NCBI GenBank assembly: GCA_018398585.1
Contig: JAGTTD010000001.1
Location: 22,027,750 to 22,091,749 of the forward strand
DNA from: Simmondsia chinensis
Lineage: Eukaryota > Streptophyta > Magnoliopsida > Caryophyllales > Simmondsiaceae
Length of the DNA: 64,000 bases
Reading direction: 5' to 3'
The stretch's first letter is position 1, and every line of letters starts with the position of its first letter. The notes under the pieces were generated by a model. It was not told the DNA's origin, searched no databases, and saw only the letters and a program-made list of their open reading frames with translations. Positions 32,131 through 43,134 of the stretch are shown here, one piece after another. A program made the translations under genes and the position numbers.

Positions 32131-33345
32131 CATTTAAAAAAAATTTATTATTTTATTTTTGAGACGTGTAGACATCAGTACTGATTTACATAATAATTAT
32201 AAATTAATTATTTTATTAACAAATTTCCTTTTAGATTGAGATTCTAAATTAGAATATGAGATAATCAAAGTTGTGAATCAATATTATTATAAATAAAAGT
32301 TAATTTAAATTATATTAAAATAAGATTTTGAAATAGACTATATGATAGTCTAAGTTAACTTCATTTTAAAAATAAAAGTTAAATTTTATTTATTAAATTT
32401 TAGAATAAGATTCTAAACTAGACTATTGGACAGTCTAAGCTTGTTTAATTTTAGAATGAGATTCTAAAAATAGACTATGGGATAGTCTAAGCACAAAATC
32501 TCTATTGATTTTAAATAAAATTATTTTAATTTAATTTTAGAATTAGATTTTGAAAAGTAGATTATGTGATAATCTAAATTAGATGTTGGTAATATTTTAA
32601 TTAAAATTAATTAATTAATTGTATTGATTGGTTATAGAATGAGATTCAAATGCAAGATTATGAGATAATCTATATTGTAAAACAATAGTGATTTTGAATA
32701 AATAAATAAATTAATTTTAGTTAATTTTAGAATGAGATTCTAAAGGAGATTATGAGATAATCCAGGTTGTAAATACAAGTTAAACTAAAACCACTGGTTA
32801 TAAAAATCAAGTGCGAGCAAGGTTTCAATTGTTGTAACCTCACGGTTTTCATTACCGATCTAGCAGTATAATGGATTGATAGACTTCCCTGCGGAGGATT
32901 TCGGTTTGCGGATTACATGGTTAGACTTCTGTTGGGATAAATGGAAGTGCAAAAAAGCGATGCGACCACGCTGCCATCGAGTATTTCGTGTATTTGCATT
33001 GAGGTTTAGGTAATGGTTTACACTTGATTAGAGTGATGCATTAGCCTCCCCAAGGAGCTTTGTTGTGTCATGTTAGAGGCTTAGATAAAGTGGTGAGTTA
33101 ATCATGTTTACTAAGATTTACAAGAAAACATGTTAATTTAGAATAGTTCCCACATGAACTAGCTTCGTGCGACCCTGCTGCCAGGGAGTAAGGAGTGGTA
33201 TGTTTGGGTCATCATTGTATGCATGATAGTATAGTTTGGTGGATATCTGACTTATTGTGTATGCTAAATTGAAAGAATATATATCACTGCATTATACATG
33301 ACTCTTGTTAGACAGTTACACAAATGTTTGCATTTACAGTATTTT
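32131..33345 (+). other. C2 leader with hairpin array
   Basis: Non-coding leader. 32232-32762 holds about 13 short inverted repeats, mostly in pairs of two kinds: arm TTTAGAAT and arm AGATTAT, each with a 3-base loop (GAG, AAG, GGG, GTG, ATG). After it comes a ~550-bp block (32785-33345) that is conserved in C1 (42569-43134) and C3 (53043-53604), including a CCCTG-CTGC-CAGGG hairpin at 33173-33186. It ends at the gag start area. Confidence 0.75.
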
Positions 33346-33960
33346 TTTTATGGATACGACTGATGAACTTCACTTGATTTCGAATACATAATGTACTGAC
33401 TGGACCAAATCACTTTGCCTTGTAAAATAAGTTAGACTTACTCATTACTCACAAGGGACCTATTAGAAAGAAAGAAAAGGGCAAGGTTGCTATTGTAGCA
33501 ACCAAGTCCATAAGGAAGTCAGCAAAAGAAAAGTGTTTCTTTTGCAAGAATACTAGGCTACTGGAGAAGAAACTACACTAAGTACATGGCTAGTCTTCCT
33601 GCAAAGACTGCTAAGCCATCTGGTGAAGGTATGTTGATATCTCACTTAGTTGAGGCATGCGCAATTGAGAGTCAATCAAGTTCCTGGTGGGTGGAATCCA
33701 GTTTAACTGACCATATCTGTAATATGTTACAGGAGCTCAGGCTAGGCTAAAGGCTACACGATGAGTGTTGTACCTGATGATCAGGGACAATACAGTAATA
33801 GTGGTCTTAAGTGTAGAGGATGTTAGCTTAGAATTTAGTCATAGAGTTTTGTTTTAAAGGATTGATTATTTAAACCTTCACTGTACAGGAATTTGATTTC
33901 TGTATTTCGGTTAATGGATAATTGTTATTCAGTTGATTTTGATAATGAAAATTAATATGA
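33346..33960 (+). pseudogene. gag, zinc-knuckle and protease remnants of C2
   Basis: The gag start is readable (MDTTDELHLISNT-like, then MYxLTGPNHFAL-like) but most of the capsid is deleted near 33440. KKGKGKVAIVATK and KCFFCKNT are what is left of the basic region and CCHC knuckle. A protease remnant SSWWVESSLTDHICNMLQEL follows at about 33680-33740 (family form WxxDSGxTxHxC), with the catalytic Asp changed to Glu or Ser. Not functional. Confidence 0.7.
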
Positions 33961-34069
33961 GAAATAAATTGTTAATTTGCACATGTACGTGAATAAATTG
34001 TTTATTCAGGTTATTTCTTTATCAAAGCTCTGGTAATTGTTTAAATGAATCTAACATAAGTTCACTTGT

Positions 34070-34615
34070 TCAATCTTCTAAAAGAAAACTCCCTAAAAGT
34101 CATAATGCCTACACCTTGCACCAATGTTTAGGTCACACCAATTCGAACAGGATCCAAAGATAGGTAAAAGATGTACCGATAGAGGCTTTGGACTTGAAGT
34201 CATTACCAGTCTGTGAACCCTGCATAAAAAGAAAGATGACCAAGTCTGTCTTTAAGAGTAAAGGCAACAAGGTTGGTGACTTGCTTGAGCCGGTTCACAT
34301 AGATGTATGTGGACCAATACATGTTCAGGCAAGAGGTGGGTATGAGTATTTAATCACGCTTAGTGATGATTACTCAAGGAATGGATATGTTTACCTGATG
34401 AGACATAAGTCGGACGTTTTTGGAAAAATTCAAAGAGTAGAAAGTTGAATTTTAAAAGCTATTAGGTAAACAAGTTAAATCACTTCGATCAAATCGAGGT
34501 GGTGGATATTTTTTGGGTGAGTTTTTGGTTTTTCTAACTGCAAATGAGATAAGATCTCAGCTTTCTGCTCTGGGTACACCGCAGCAGAATGGTGTTACAG
34601 ATAAAAAGAACAAGG
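34070..34615 (+). pseudogene. Integrase remnant of C2
   Basis: Zinc-binding part HNAYTLHQCLGHTN-like near 34100-34145, then a clean 86-aa segment (34188-34448): LPVCEPCIKRKMTKS, GDLLEPVHIDVCGPI with a catalytic Asp, ARGGYEYLITLSDDYSRNGYVYLMRHKS. The core continues frame-shifted as SLRSNRGGGYFLGEF (catalytic D of SDRGGEY lost to N) and TPQQNGVTDKKN, where the catalytic Glu region is altered. Truncated at about 34615. Confidence 0.82.
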
Positions 34616-34729
34616 ACGGTTTTTTCTATAGTTTTTTTTCATTTAAAGGTCTTTTGTAAATACAATGCAAAATACTTAGAGAAGCATTTTGCAAGTAAGC
34701 TACAAAAGCAAAAATAAAAGGAACTAAAA

Positions 34730-35733
34730 GAAAATGACACTAATTCTGAACAGCTAGACACAACTCAAGACATAGTGGATGCATTAGATGCACCTACTGA
34801 CAAGAACAAGAATGTTCTAGGTACACGAGAGCTTAGGTATGGTGAAAGGATTGTTAGGACACCTGACAGGTTCATAGCAGAAGCCTTAGTGGTTGACCGT
34901 GGCTTTTGAACTGATCCTTTTAGCCATAATGAAGCAATTAAGTCTTATAGTTTTGAGCAATTGGTTAAACGAACCATGCATGTGCAAATGTCATTAAGAG
35001 AAAGTAGTGATTTTCTTAGTATTGTATGTCAACAATATACTACTCATTGAGAATGATGTAGGGGTGTCATTAGCTGTAAAGGTTTGGTTATCAGGATAGC
35101 TCAATATGAAGGACATAGGAGAAGCCAACTCTACTCTTAGGATTAAGCTTTTGTGAGGTCGTAAGTGTAGGATGTTGGGGTCACTCTCCAGCCACTTATA
35201 TTGACAAGAAGTTGTCAAGGTATAGCATGGAGTCCCTCTTTCTTTTGAGTAGTGTTCTAAGGCCCCTCAAGAGGAGGAGCAATTGAGGAATACTCCATAT
35301 GCTTTGGCAGTGGGAGACCTCAGGTATGCCATGTTGCAAACAAGACTTGATGTCTACTATGCTGTACTATAGTAAATAGTTGTCAGTCTAACCCAGGTCC
35401 GATGGGCTAGGTGGTAGTGAAGAGTTTTCTCAAGTTCTTGAGAAGAACTAGAGATTATATGTCGAGCTTTCAAAGTGACGAGCTGGTTCCAATTGGCTAT
35501 ACTGATTTAAGACTTCTAGTCAGATTAAAATGATAGACGTTCAATGTATAAGCATGTCCTTACCCTTGGAGTGGGAGCCATTAGTGAGAGGAATGTCTAG
35601 CAGTATTATATTGCGGACTTCACAATAGAGCAATTGAGCTCACTAAGGGTTAGGCTCAGTAGACCTTTGGTTCAAACTTAAAAGGGGTGAGTATGGACTT
35701 TGTCATAAATTGGATTTAGGACAAGTGGTAGAT
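34730..35733 (+). pseudogene. RT and RNase H remnants of C2
   Basis: 34740-34950 matches the pre-RT segment (TQDIVDALDAP, RIVRTPDRF, FSHNEAIKS). It jumps at about 34943 straight to the C-terminal RT motif SYSFEQLVKRTMH: ~470 bp present in C1 (44805-45275) is missing. A VLYVNNILL segment near 35020 stands where the active-site YVDDILL should be. RNase H traces (TPYALAVGDLRYAM, DVYYAVL, SDELVPIGYTDL) run to 35700. Polypurine tract ACAAGTGGTAGAT precedes the LTR at 35734. Confidence 0.75.
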
Positions 35734-37976
35734 TGTTAGGAACTGCGTCCTAAAATCCATATTTATTCTGGATATATTAGTTTAATTGTTAAAAAAAATT
35801 GAAGTCCTAGTCATTTCCTAGTTAAATTTGTGTAAGCGAGCATATATCCTGCATGTGATTTTCTTTTGGAAGATATCCAGGAGATGGGTGTAGTCCTCAT
35901 ACTACAATTTACCTATTTATTCTAAGTGATTTATGAGACTAAGCCACAAATAGACTTGGAACAAATGGTATGGATTGTTATTTGAAAGGCTCGTTGTCGA
36001 AGATAAGTTTGGACCACTTGTATGCTCAGACTATAACATGACATTTTAAAGGACTTGTATTGGTCATGTGGATGGAGATCCAAAAGTCTTGGGTTGGTGT
36101 GTTTAATAAGATTAACACATTGAGTTGGACCATGTGGGTTACTTATTTCTAGACTCCTATCGGAGATGAGTAATTCATGTTGTACTGTTTGATCGACCGC
36201 TCTAAATCCTGAGGGTATTATAGACTTGTGTATGGAGCGTTAGTTACTTTGGTGTACTATAAGTAATGTCTAAACGCATGATTGAATTCCCACGTACATT
36301 GGGTAGCGGTGTGAAGTGTGACAAGGATAATGTATTCAATAGGGAATGTACAATTTCTTATGAGATACAGATGTCCCCTTAGTTGATGTGCAAATATTTG
36401 AATAGTTTGGAAACTTTGGCCGAAGTATTCCAAGTGTTTGACATTTGGAATTCATACTATGAATATGTTCAAGTATAAATGAGTTATTCAGTGAAGCGCG
36501 AGTCGGTAACTAATGGAGAAGCTGTGAAAAGGATAATGGTAGTGGTTGTATTTATCCTTTGTTATGGACATCTAGTGGAGGGGTTGTTGTCATCAATACA
36601 GTCTATTAGGCAGAGATCGAATAAATGGTTTAAGTCTGGAGTGCAGTGAGATTTATCTGGTGGAATTAAGTTTCATTAAATGGTAATTAAATTATTTGGT
36701 TAGATGATTAATTTAACCCATTTGGAGCTAGATTTAAATTATCCCTGAGGTCCCTGCACATGTCTATGTATTTATTGCCATCGGAAAAACATTAAAGAAT
36801 TCATGAGATGAATTATTTATCCATGAGATGGGTAAATTAATTTTGCCAAATATTGTTCATGAGATGAATAAAAGTTACAAATTATAAATAAAATAATTTT
36901 AAAAAAATTAAAATTCTTAAGATGAATTTTTATATGTGGGAAACAAAGCAAAATTAAAAAAAAAGCGAAAAATCACACAGCAGCCAATTAGCGCATGACA
37001 CGTGTCCTGCGCTGAGGCTGCCCAAGGCATGCATCCCCGCCTTTGGGTGCGGACGAATCATAACGTGCCATATGGCACGCGATGATAGGCCAGAGCACAC
37101 GTGAGCTGGGCAATGAAATGCAGCATTTTAGTTGCCTTTTTTAACAATACGACACATTTTGATTTAAACTAGGCAATCCCACATCGAAAAATCGGGTTTT
37201 CTCGCTCCGGTAAACTACTATAAATAGGGGGTGCTTGTTTAGAGGCTTGGCATTCAACTAAAGTATATATTTTTAGGGTTTCTGAAATTATTTTAGAGAC
37301 CTAATGGGAGAGAAAAATCTTCGTTAAAATTTTTCTATTCTAATTTAATATTTTTCGGAGCGCACCCTCTGGGCAGCTTAAGGTCATTGCGTAGAAGATC
37401 GCGGAGTCTCGATTTTTGTATTCTTTTAAGATTATTACTTCTTTTTGGTATTCTATTATTGGAGCAATTCCAAGTATGTTCTTCTTTCCTTCTTCTTTTA
37501 GTTTCACTTTTCTATTTATTTATAGTATTTGTTATTATGCCTGTTTAAGTTCATGTATTGTTATGAATGTATTAGAGTAAAAGGCCTGTAGATTTAAATT
37601 AAGAATTTAGATCTGTAGATTTAAATTATGAATTTAATTATGTAGATTTAAAATTAGGAATTTTAAATCAACCAGGGTTTAGAATTATGAATTCTAAACC
37701 CCTCCCGCTGCGTAGATTTTAGGGAGAATTTTTGAAATTCGTCGCCACAACCTGTAATAGGGCAATGGGTTTATAAAGGTAAACCTATTCCCGGGAACTC
37801 TCGCACGTGAGGTTTCACGAAGCGTAACTCTCCGACCGGGGGTTTAGGTAGAGAGAAGAGTCTCCTACTCTAAGTGCTCTAAGGTACTTATTGTTATGAC
37901 TATAGTTGAGAATTGTGAACCCAATAGTCAGCATTAGAGTTTATTTTTGAACAGAATTTATATTCTTTTCCCAACA
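35734..37976 (+). repeat. 3' LTR of C2
   Basis: 2243 bp, TGTTAGGAACTG...CCCAACA, complete. Contains the perfect USE-type element ATCCCACATCG (37176-37186) and TATAAATAGG (37219-37228), and the ~231-bp U5 extension with degenerate primer-site copies (near 37742 and 37928). About 20 differences in ~190 bases from the 5' LTR by eye. Confidence 0.9.
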
Positions 37977-37981
37977 GTTAG

Positions 37982-39025
37982 ATGGTGCACGCTTATTTTC
38001 CAAGCTTGATTTTTGGCAAGGCTGTCATCAAATCAGGGTGATGGAGCAAGATGTTTGCAAGACTGTCTTTAGAACACATCATGGGCATTATGAGTTCGTG
38101 GTTATGCCTTTTAGCTTAACTAATGCTCCGACTACTTTTCTGGCAGTGATGAATGATGTCCTCAAGTTGTTCCTGAGGAGATTTGTGTTGGTATTTTTTT
38201 GACGATATCTTGATTTACAATCCTATCATGGAAGAGCACTTGAATCATTTGAGGGCAGTGTTCTTCGTGATGCGCATTCACAAGTTATTTTCCAAATTGA
38301 CTAAGTGCTCTTTTGCTCAAACTTAACTTGAGTACTTAGGTTATGTGATCTCTTATAAAGGGGTTTGTAGTGATCCTTCCAAAGTTCAAGCATTGAAAGA
38401 ATGGCCAATTCCTGTTACATTAAAGAAGTTGCAAGGATTCTTGGGATTAACTGGTTACTAAAGGAAGTTTGTAGCTGGATATGGAGCAATTTCCAAGCCT
38501 CTAACTGGTCTATTGAAGAAGGATGCATTCAAGTGGTCTGATAAGGCTCAGGAGGCATTTGAAGCCTTGAGAGCAGCTATGTGTGCAGCACCTGTTTTGG
38601 CAATGCCAGATTTTGAAGAGGAGTTTGTTTTAGAAACAAATGCTTGTGGGAGTTGCATTGGAGCTGTATTGTCTTAGAAAGGTAGGCCAATAGCCTACCT
38701 CAGCCAAGCCTTAGTCCTAAGCACCAAGAGTTGTCCACATATGAGAAGGAGTATCTTGCAAAGCTTCTAGCAGTTGATAAGTGGAGACACTACTTGGATG
38801 GGCATCGATTTATCATCAAGATAGACCATCAACGCTTGAAGTACCTGCTTGAGCAGAGGATTGTTACAAGAATTCAGAAGAAAGGCTTGCTGAAGATGTT
38901 AGGACTTAATTATGCTATTGAGTCTAAGAAGGGGAAAGAGAACCAAGCAATTGATGCTTTATCTCGAAGATTGAAAGAAGCCGAGCAAGTTTATTGTGGA
39001 GCTATATCATTGATTCTTCCAGCCT
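37982..39025 (+). pseudogene. RT C-terminal part and RNase H of B
   Basis: Resumes RT after the C2 insertion: [18 protein letters not shown] with a catalytic Asp, [16 protein letters not shown], then FVLVFF / DDILIYNP with a one-base insertion in a T-run at 38191-38200 that splits the FDDILIY active site. Stops occur at about 38325, 38461 and 38678. RNase H reads [16 protein letters not shown] (catalytic Asp of DASG changed to Asn), YLSQALS, and the open segment 38731-39027 with TYEKEYLAKLLAVDKWRHYL, IKIDHQRLKYLLEQR and AIDALSRR. Confidence 0.87.
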
Positions 39026-39059
39026 AGATTGAAGAAGGATACAAGTCCTATGAGAATGA

Positions 39060-40431
39060 CAATTTTGCATAACAGTGTATAACTGCTTTTAGCATCAACA
39101 GACCTAGGAACATTGCCCCTAAGGCAGAAGTATCTGTTGTCAAGGGAATCATCAAACTGAAGGGGAAATTTTACATTGGATCCTCTACTGATCTAAGACA
39201 ACAAATCATCAGTGCTTCCTATGATTCAGCTTGGGGAGGCCACTCAGTTATTGATAGTACTTACCACAGGCTCAAAGCATACTTCAGTTAGACTAGTATG
39301 AAGAAGGAAGTGAAGGAATTTGTGCAAGCTTGTGAAACTTGTCAGCAAACCAAGGCTGGTGATCACAGGTATCAGGGACTTCTCTAACCTCTACTTATTC
39401 CAGATGGTGCTTGGCAGAACATAAGCATGGATTATATTGAAGGCTTGCAAAAATCAGAGGGTAAGGAAGTCATTTGGGTAGTGGTGGATCGCTTTACCAA
39501 GTTCAGTCATTTTGTTGCATTGGCTAGTCCTATGATAGCATAGAAGATTGCATGAGTGTTCCTTGATAACATTTATAAGCTTCATGGATTACCGCAATCC
39601 ATAGTATCTGATCAGGAGAAGCTCTTCACCAGTCATTTCTAAATCGAATTGTTCATCCTCATGGGCACAACTTTGGCTTTGAGTTCTTCCTACCATCCAC
39701 AGACTAATGGCCAAAAGGAAAGAGTTAATCAGTGTATAGAACACTACCTTTGGAGCATGGTATTCAGTCATCCTAAGGTTTGGGGAAGATGGTTATCTTT
39801 GGCTGAGTACTGGTATAATACACATGCTCATGCTTTAATTGCCACCACACCATTCAAGGCTTTATATGGTTATGATCTTCCTTCACACTTGATGTTGGAA
39901 AAGCTAGTGACATCAGTCCCTAAAGTGGCTGATTTGATGCAACAAAGAAGATAATTGGTGCAACTTTTGAAGGATAATCTTCATCAAGCTCAAGCAAGGA
40001 TGAAGTATTATGCAGATAAGAAGTGCGTGGACAAAGTTTATGAAATAGGAGATATGGTTTATTTGAAGCTTCAGCCATACAGGCAAGCTTCAATGGCTAT
40101 GAGAAGGAATGTTAAGCTATGTGCTAGATACTTTGGGCCATACAAGATCGTTGAGAAGATTGGGAAAGTAGCTTATAAGTTGGAATTGTCCCCTGACTCT
40201 TACATTAACCCTGTGTTTCATGTGTCCCTTTTGAAGAAATAGGTGAAGAAAGGCCAAGATAGTTTAGCTCAGCCCCTGGAAGTTGGTTCTAATGGTGCTT
40301 TGCTATTGAACCGGGCTGCCATCTTGGATTCTGGACTACAAAATGTTGAGGGTAGGTCAGTAAAGGAGATTCTGGTGCAATGGTCTACTTGGACAAGAAG
40401 GATGCTTCTTTGGAGGAGTTACAATTCATGA
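39060..40431 (+). pseudogene. Integrase of B with chromodomain-like C-terminus
   Basis: HHCC zinc part GGHSVIDSTYHRL...CETCQQTK (39240-39352); core with MDYIEGL (first Asp, ~39430), [23 protein letters not shown] (second Asp, ~39607) and HPQTNGQKERVNQCIEHYL (Glu, ~39720). The 95-aa segment from 39955 is the C-terminal domain (GDMVYLKLQPYRQ, YFGPYKIVEKIG, VFHVSLLKK). 40243-40431 ends with AAILDSG, VKEILVQWSTW, resembling the start of the chromovirus chromodomain. In-frame stops occur at about 39288, 39388, 39540, 39642, 39952 and 40240. Confidence 0.88.
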
Positions 40432-40476
40432 GAAGCCAATTCTCTACCCTTCATTCTTGAGACAAGAATGTTTTCA

Positions 40477-40849
40477 AGGAGAGGGGATTGTTATGATCAT
40501 GCTTCATGGCCATATGTTGGTGCTGATATGTTCTGATTTGCTTTGCTGGGCTTACGGTTAATTGCTCTTAAGTGAAATGCTGCGTTTTGATGTATATTTT
40601 TGTATGTTGGTTGTTAGTTGCTTTTGGTGCCAAAGTCTTATTGTATGTAGTTAAGTCGGCTACAATCGTATGAGCTTATAAATAGCTTAGATCTTCTTGG
40701 AAGAGATCATTCAATCAAATAAAAAATTTGATATCTTTTCTCTCTCTCATCTAATTCTCTCTCTAATCTCTCATGTCTTTTCACTTCTTCTCTCGCCTTA
40801 ATTTCTTCTTCCACTAGGTTAACTTCAAGATTGATCTTGAAGCTTAACA
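40477..40849 (+). repeat. Polypurine tract and 3' LTR of B
   Basis: AAGGAGAGGGGAT (40477-40488) directly before the LTR, which runs 40489-40849 (361 bp, TGTTATGATC...GCTTAACA). Followed by CATTC, the second target-duplication copy. Confidence 0.92.
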
Positions 40850-42398
40850 CATTCCCACGAGGATTAATCATTCAGCGAGTACCGAAAATGGTAGCTTTTG
40901 CACTATTTGAAACACTAAAATTGCAGTTTTAGAAATGAAACAAACAAAATAAAAAAGAATTAAATTAGGTCACGGTTATTCTTAAAAGGTTTTCTGATTT
41001 TTGATGATTTTTATGATTTAATAAGATCCAAGGCATCTGATTTAACCTAGTTGCATCAATACGCCTATCTATTCTCGATATTCAAGTTGTTATTTAGCGT
41101 TGATGGTCGAAAATACTAAATTACTAAATATTCTCTCTCGAGCAATATTTAGCATGCTCTTTATATATTAACTCATCAATCTCTTGCATGGATTTAAATT
41201 GAAAAGAGTTTTGAAGATTGATGGCTTTCACTTAAGACCACACAAATCGCATTAATCTATCTTCAGCAATCACTCAATTTGCGGTGTTTATCACTTTAGC
41301 ATTCATTATAAATCTCCTCTCAAACTCATTATGAATCATTATAGGCTTTTATTGATGAGCAAGCATTCAAAGCACATGAAGAACCATGATAAACACTCAA
41401 ACAACAAAATAAACAAACTTTGAATACGTTGAATTACAAAAGAGCGTCTATTACAACTTAGGCTACATCATAGACTTGGAAAGACAAAATTAGTTCATGA
41501 TTAAAATAATACAAAGCAAAAATATGATGAAATTCTTGAACTTTAAAGAAGAAAAGGATAGAAAGAACTTAAAAATGCAAAATTACAAACCAAACTTCTT
41601 CTTCCTTCCTTCTTCTTCTTCCTCTCGGTTTCCCCTTTTTCTGTACTTTCTATTTGGGTTTTTTGGTCGATGATATGCTAAACCACTTCCACAACCTCCC
41701 TATTTATAGAAAATAAGGTTGGGATTACTTAATATAAAAAATATTGCAAGCTTAAAACTCATTGCACCACCTTGCTACCATTGCCGCCCTGTTTTTACAA
41801 CTTGCTGTTCTTGCTCTTTTTTTTTCCTGCTTTTCTCCGCCCAAAATCAATCTTGACATCATTATTAACATGTTCTTGAAGTTTACAAAGCATCCTTGCA
41901 CTTGATTTGTTCATTTTTCCACCCATTTTTGCAAGTTGAAGTGAATTATTCAAGCTTGTTGTTCATCCCGTGCAAATTGCTGTTCTTGCTGTTTTTCTTC
42001 AATTTTTTCAGCTTTTCACCACCCAAATTCACATTTTACATCAACTTGGACATGTTAATCTATTTTTTAATCCATCCTTGCTCTTGATTTGTGCATTTTT
42101 CCACCCCTTTTTACAATTTGAAGTGAATTGTGCATGTTCTTGTTGTTCTTGTTGTAGTCGTGTGTTTTGATGTGTTTTACCCAACTTTTTGCTTTTGTTT
42201 GATTTATCTTGCATTCACTTTATTGATTTTGATGATAAAACCTAGTAAGATTTAGCACAAAACAAGTGTTTTTGCAAGAAAATAGTAATAGGAGCGAAAA
42301 AGACCAAAAGCGAGTAATAGTGATAAAAATTTGATGCATAATGGTTAGAAAATGAACTAAAATGATATGAATAATTATATACTAATTTTGACTTATCA
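40850..42398 (-). repeat. 5' LTR of Athila D, main part
   Basis: Colinear with 19241-20742 of the 3' LTR. The minus-strand start TGATAAGTC is at 42398. Contains the ~190-bp tandem repeat (41800-42150) seen in the other LTR. Plus-strand Phe-rich ORFs at 41896-42170 are artefacts of this T-rich repeat. Confidence 0.9.
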
Positions 42399-42403
42399 AT
42401 ATT

Positions 42404-43134
42404 AACTAATTTAATTTTAGAATGGGTTTCTAAAATAGATTATGAGATAATCTAAATTATAAGTTGGCACTGTTTTCAAAAAAAAATTAATTAATTATTT
42501 TACTGGTTAATTTTTAGAAGGAGATTCTAAAGGGGATTATGGGATAATCCAAGTTGTGAATGCAAGTTAATTAAAAACCACTAGTTTATAATAATCAAGT
42601 GGGAGCGAAGTCCAATCGTTGAAACATCACGGTCTCCATTACTGGTGTAGCATCATAGTAGATCAATAGACCTCCTGTGGAGCATGTCAGGTTATAGATT
42701 ACAAGGTTAGACTTCTTTTGGGATAAGCCAAAGTGCAAAGAAGTGATGTGACCACGCTTCCATGGAATATTATGTGTATTTGTATGGAGGTTTAGGTAAT
42801 AGTTTACACTTGACTAGCGTGATGCATTAGCCTCTCCAAGGAGCTCTGTTGTGTTATGTTAGAGACTAAGGTAAAGTGATGAGTTAATCATATTTAGTAA
42901 GAGTTACAAAAAAATATGTTAATTGAGAATAGTTCTCACCTAAACTAACTCCGTGCAACCCCACTGCTTGGGAGTCAAGAGTGGTGTGTTTGGGTCATCA
43001 TTGCATGCATGATAGTATAGTTTAGTGGGTACCTGATTAATTGTGTTTGTTAAACTAAAAGAATAGATATCACTTCCTTATACATGACTGATATAAGATA
43101 GCTACAAGATTGTTTGCATTTACAGTATTTTGAA
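42404..43134 (+). other. C1 leader, second part
   Basis: Resumes the hairpin array after Athila D: perfect inverted repeats at 42436-42454 (arm TAGATTAT, loop GAG) and 42533-42549 (arm GGATTAT, loop GGG), with imperfect TTTTAGAA-type hairpins before each. From 42569 the conserved leader block shared with C2 and C3 follows, with a CCCCA-CTGC-TTGGG hairpin at 42959-42972. Ends at the gag ATG, 43135. Confidence 0.75.

Larger units (their letters stand above)
30104..37976 (+). mobile_element. Ty1/copia element C2 nested in B
   Basis: Same family as C1. 5' LTR 30104-32130 (its last ~140 bp, the primer site and ~440 bp of leader are deleted), leader hairpin array, deleted gag, traces of protease, integrase, a largely deleted RT, RNase H traces, 3' LTR 35734-37976. 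Inserted in the B RT gene; target duplication ATTAG / GTTAG, one mismatch. Lacking a primer site it could not have moved again after that deletion. Confidence 0.9.
27491..40849 (+). mobile_element. Ty3/gypsy chromovirus B (Reina-like), split by C2
   Basis: LTRs 27491-27868 and 40489-40849, perfect target duplication CATTC (27486-27490 and 40850-40854), perfect tRNA-Met primer site, then gag, zinc knuckle, protease, RT, RNase H, integrase, a chromodomain-like tail and a polypurine tract. Copia C2 (30104-37976) interrupts RT. Without C2 the element is about 5.5 kb. Stops and one frameshift are scattered through pol, so it is not autonomous now. Confidence 0.92.
19167..42398 (-). mobile_element. 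Ty3/gypsy Athila-type element D
   Basis: Minus strand: 5' LTR (42398-27416, split by element B), tRNA-Asp-like primer site, gag, protease, RT, RNase H, integrase, long non-coding 3' region, 3' LTR (20742-19167). LTR start TGATAAGT, the primer-site type and gag wording (YNPGWTNHPNFSW) identify Athila. No env-like ORF is visible. Inserted in the C1 leader with a 4-of-5 target duplication. Frameshifts and stops occur throughout. Confidence 0.88.

Noticed and set aside
41896..42170. Phe/Leu-rich ORFs resembling membrane peptides
   Set aside because: They come from the T-rich tandem repeat of the Athila LTR and are not kept in the sister LTR.
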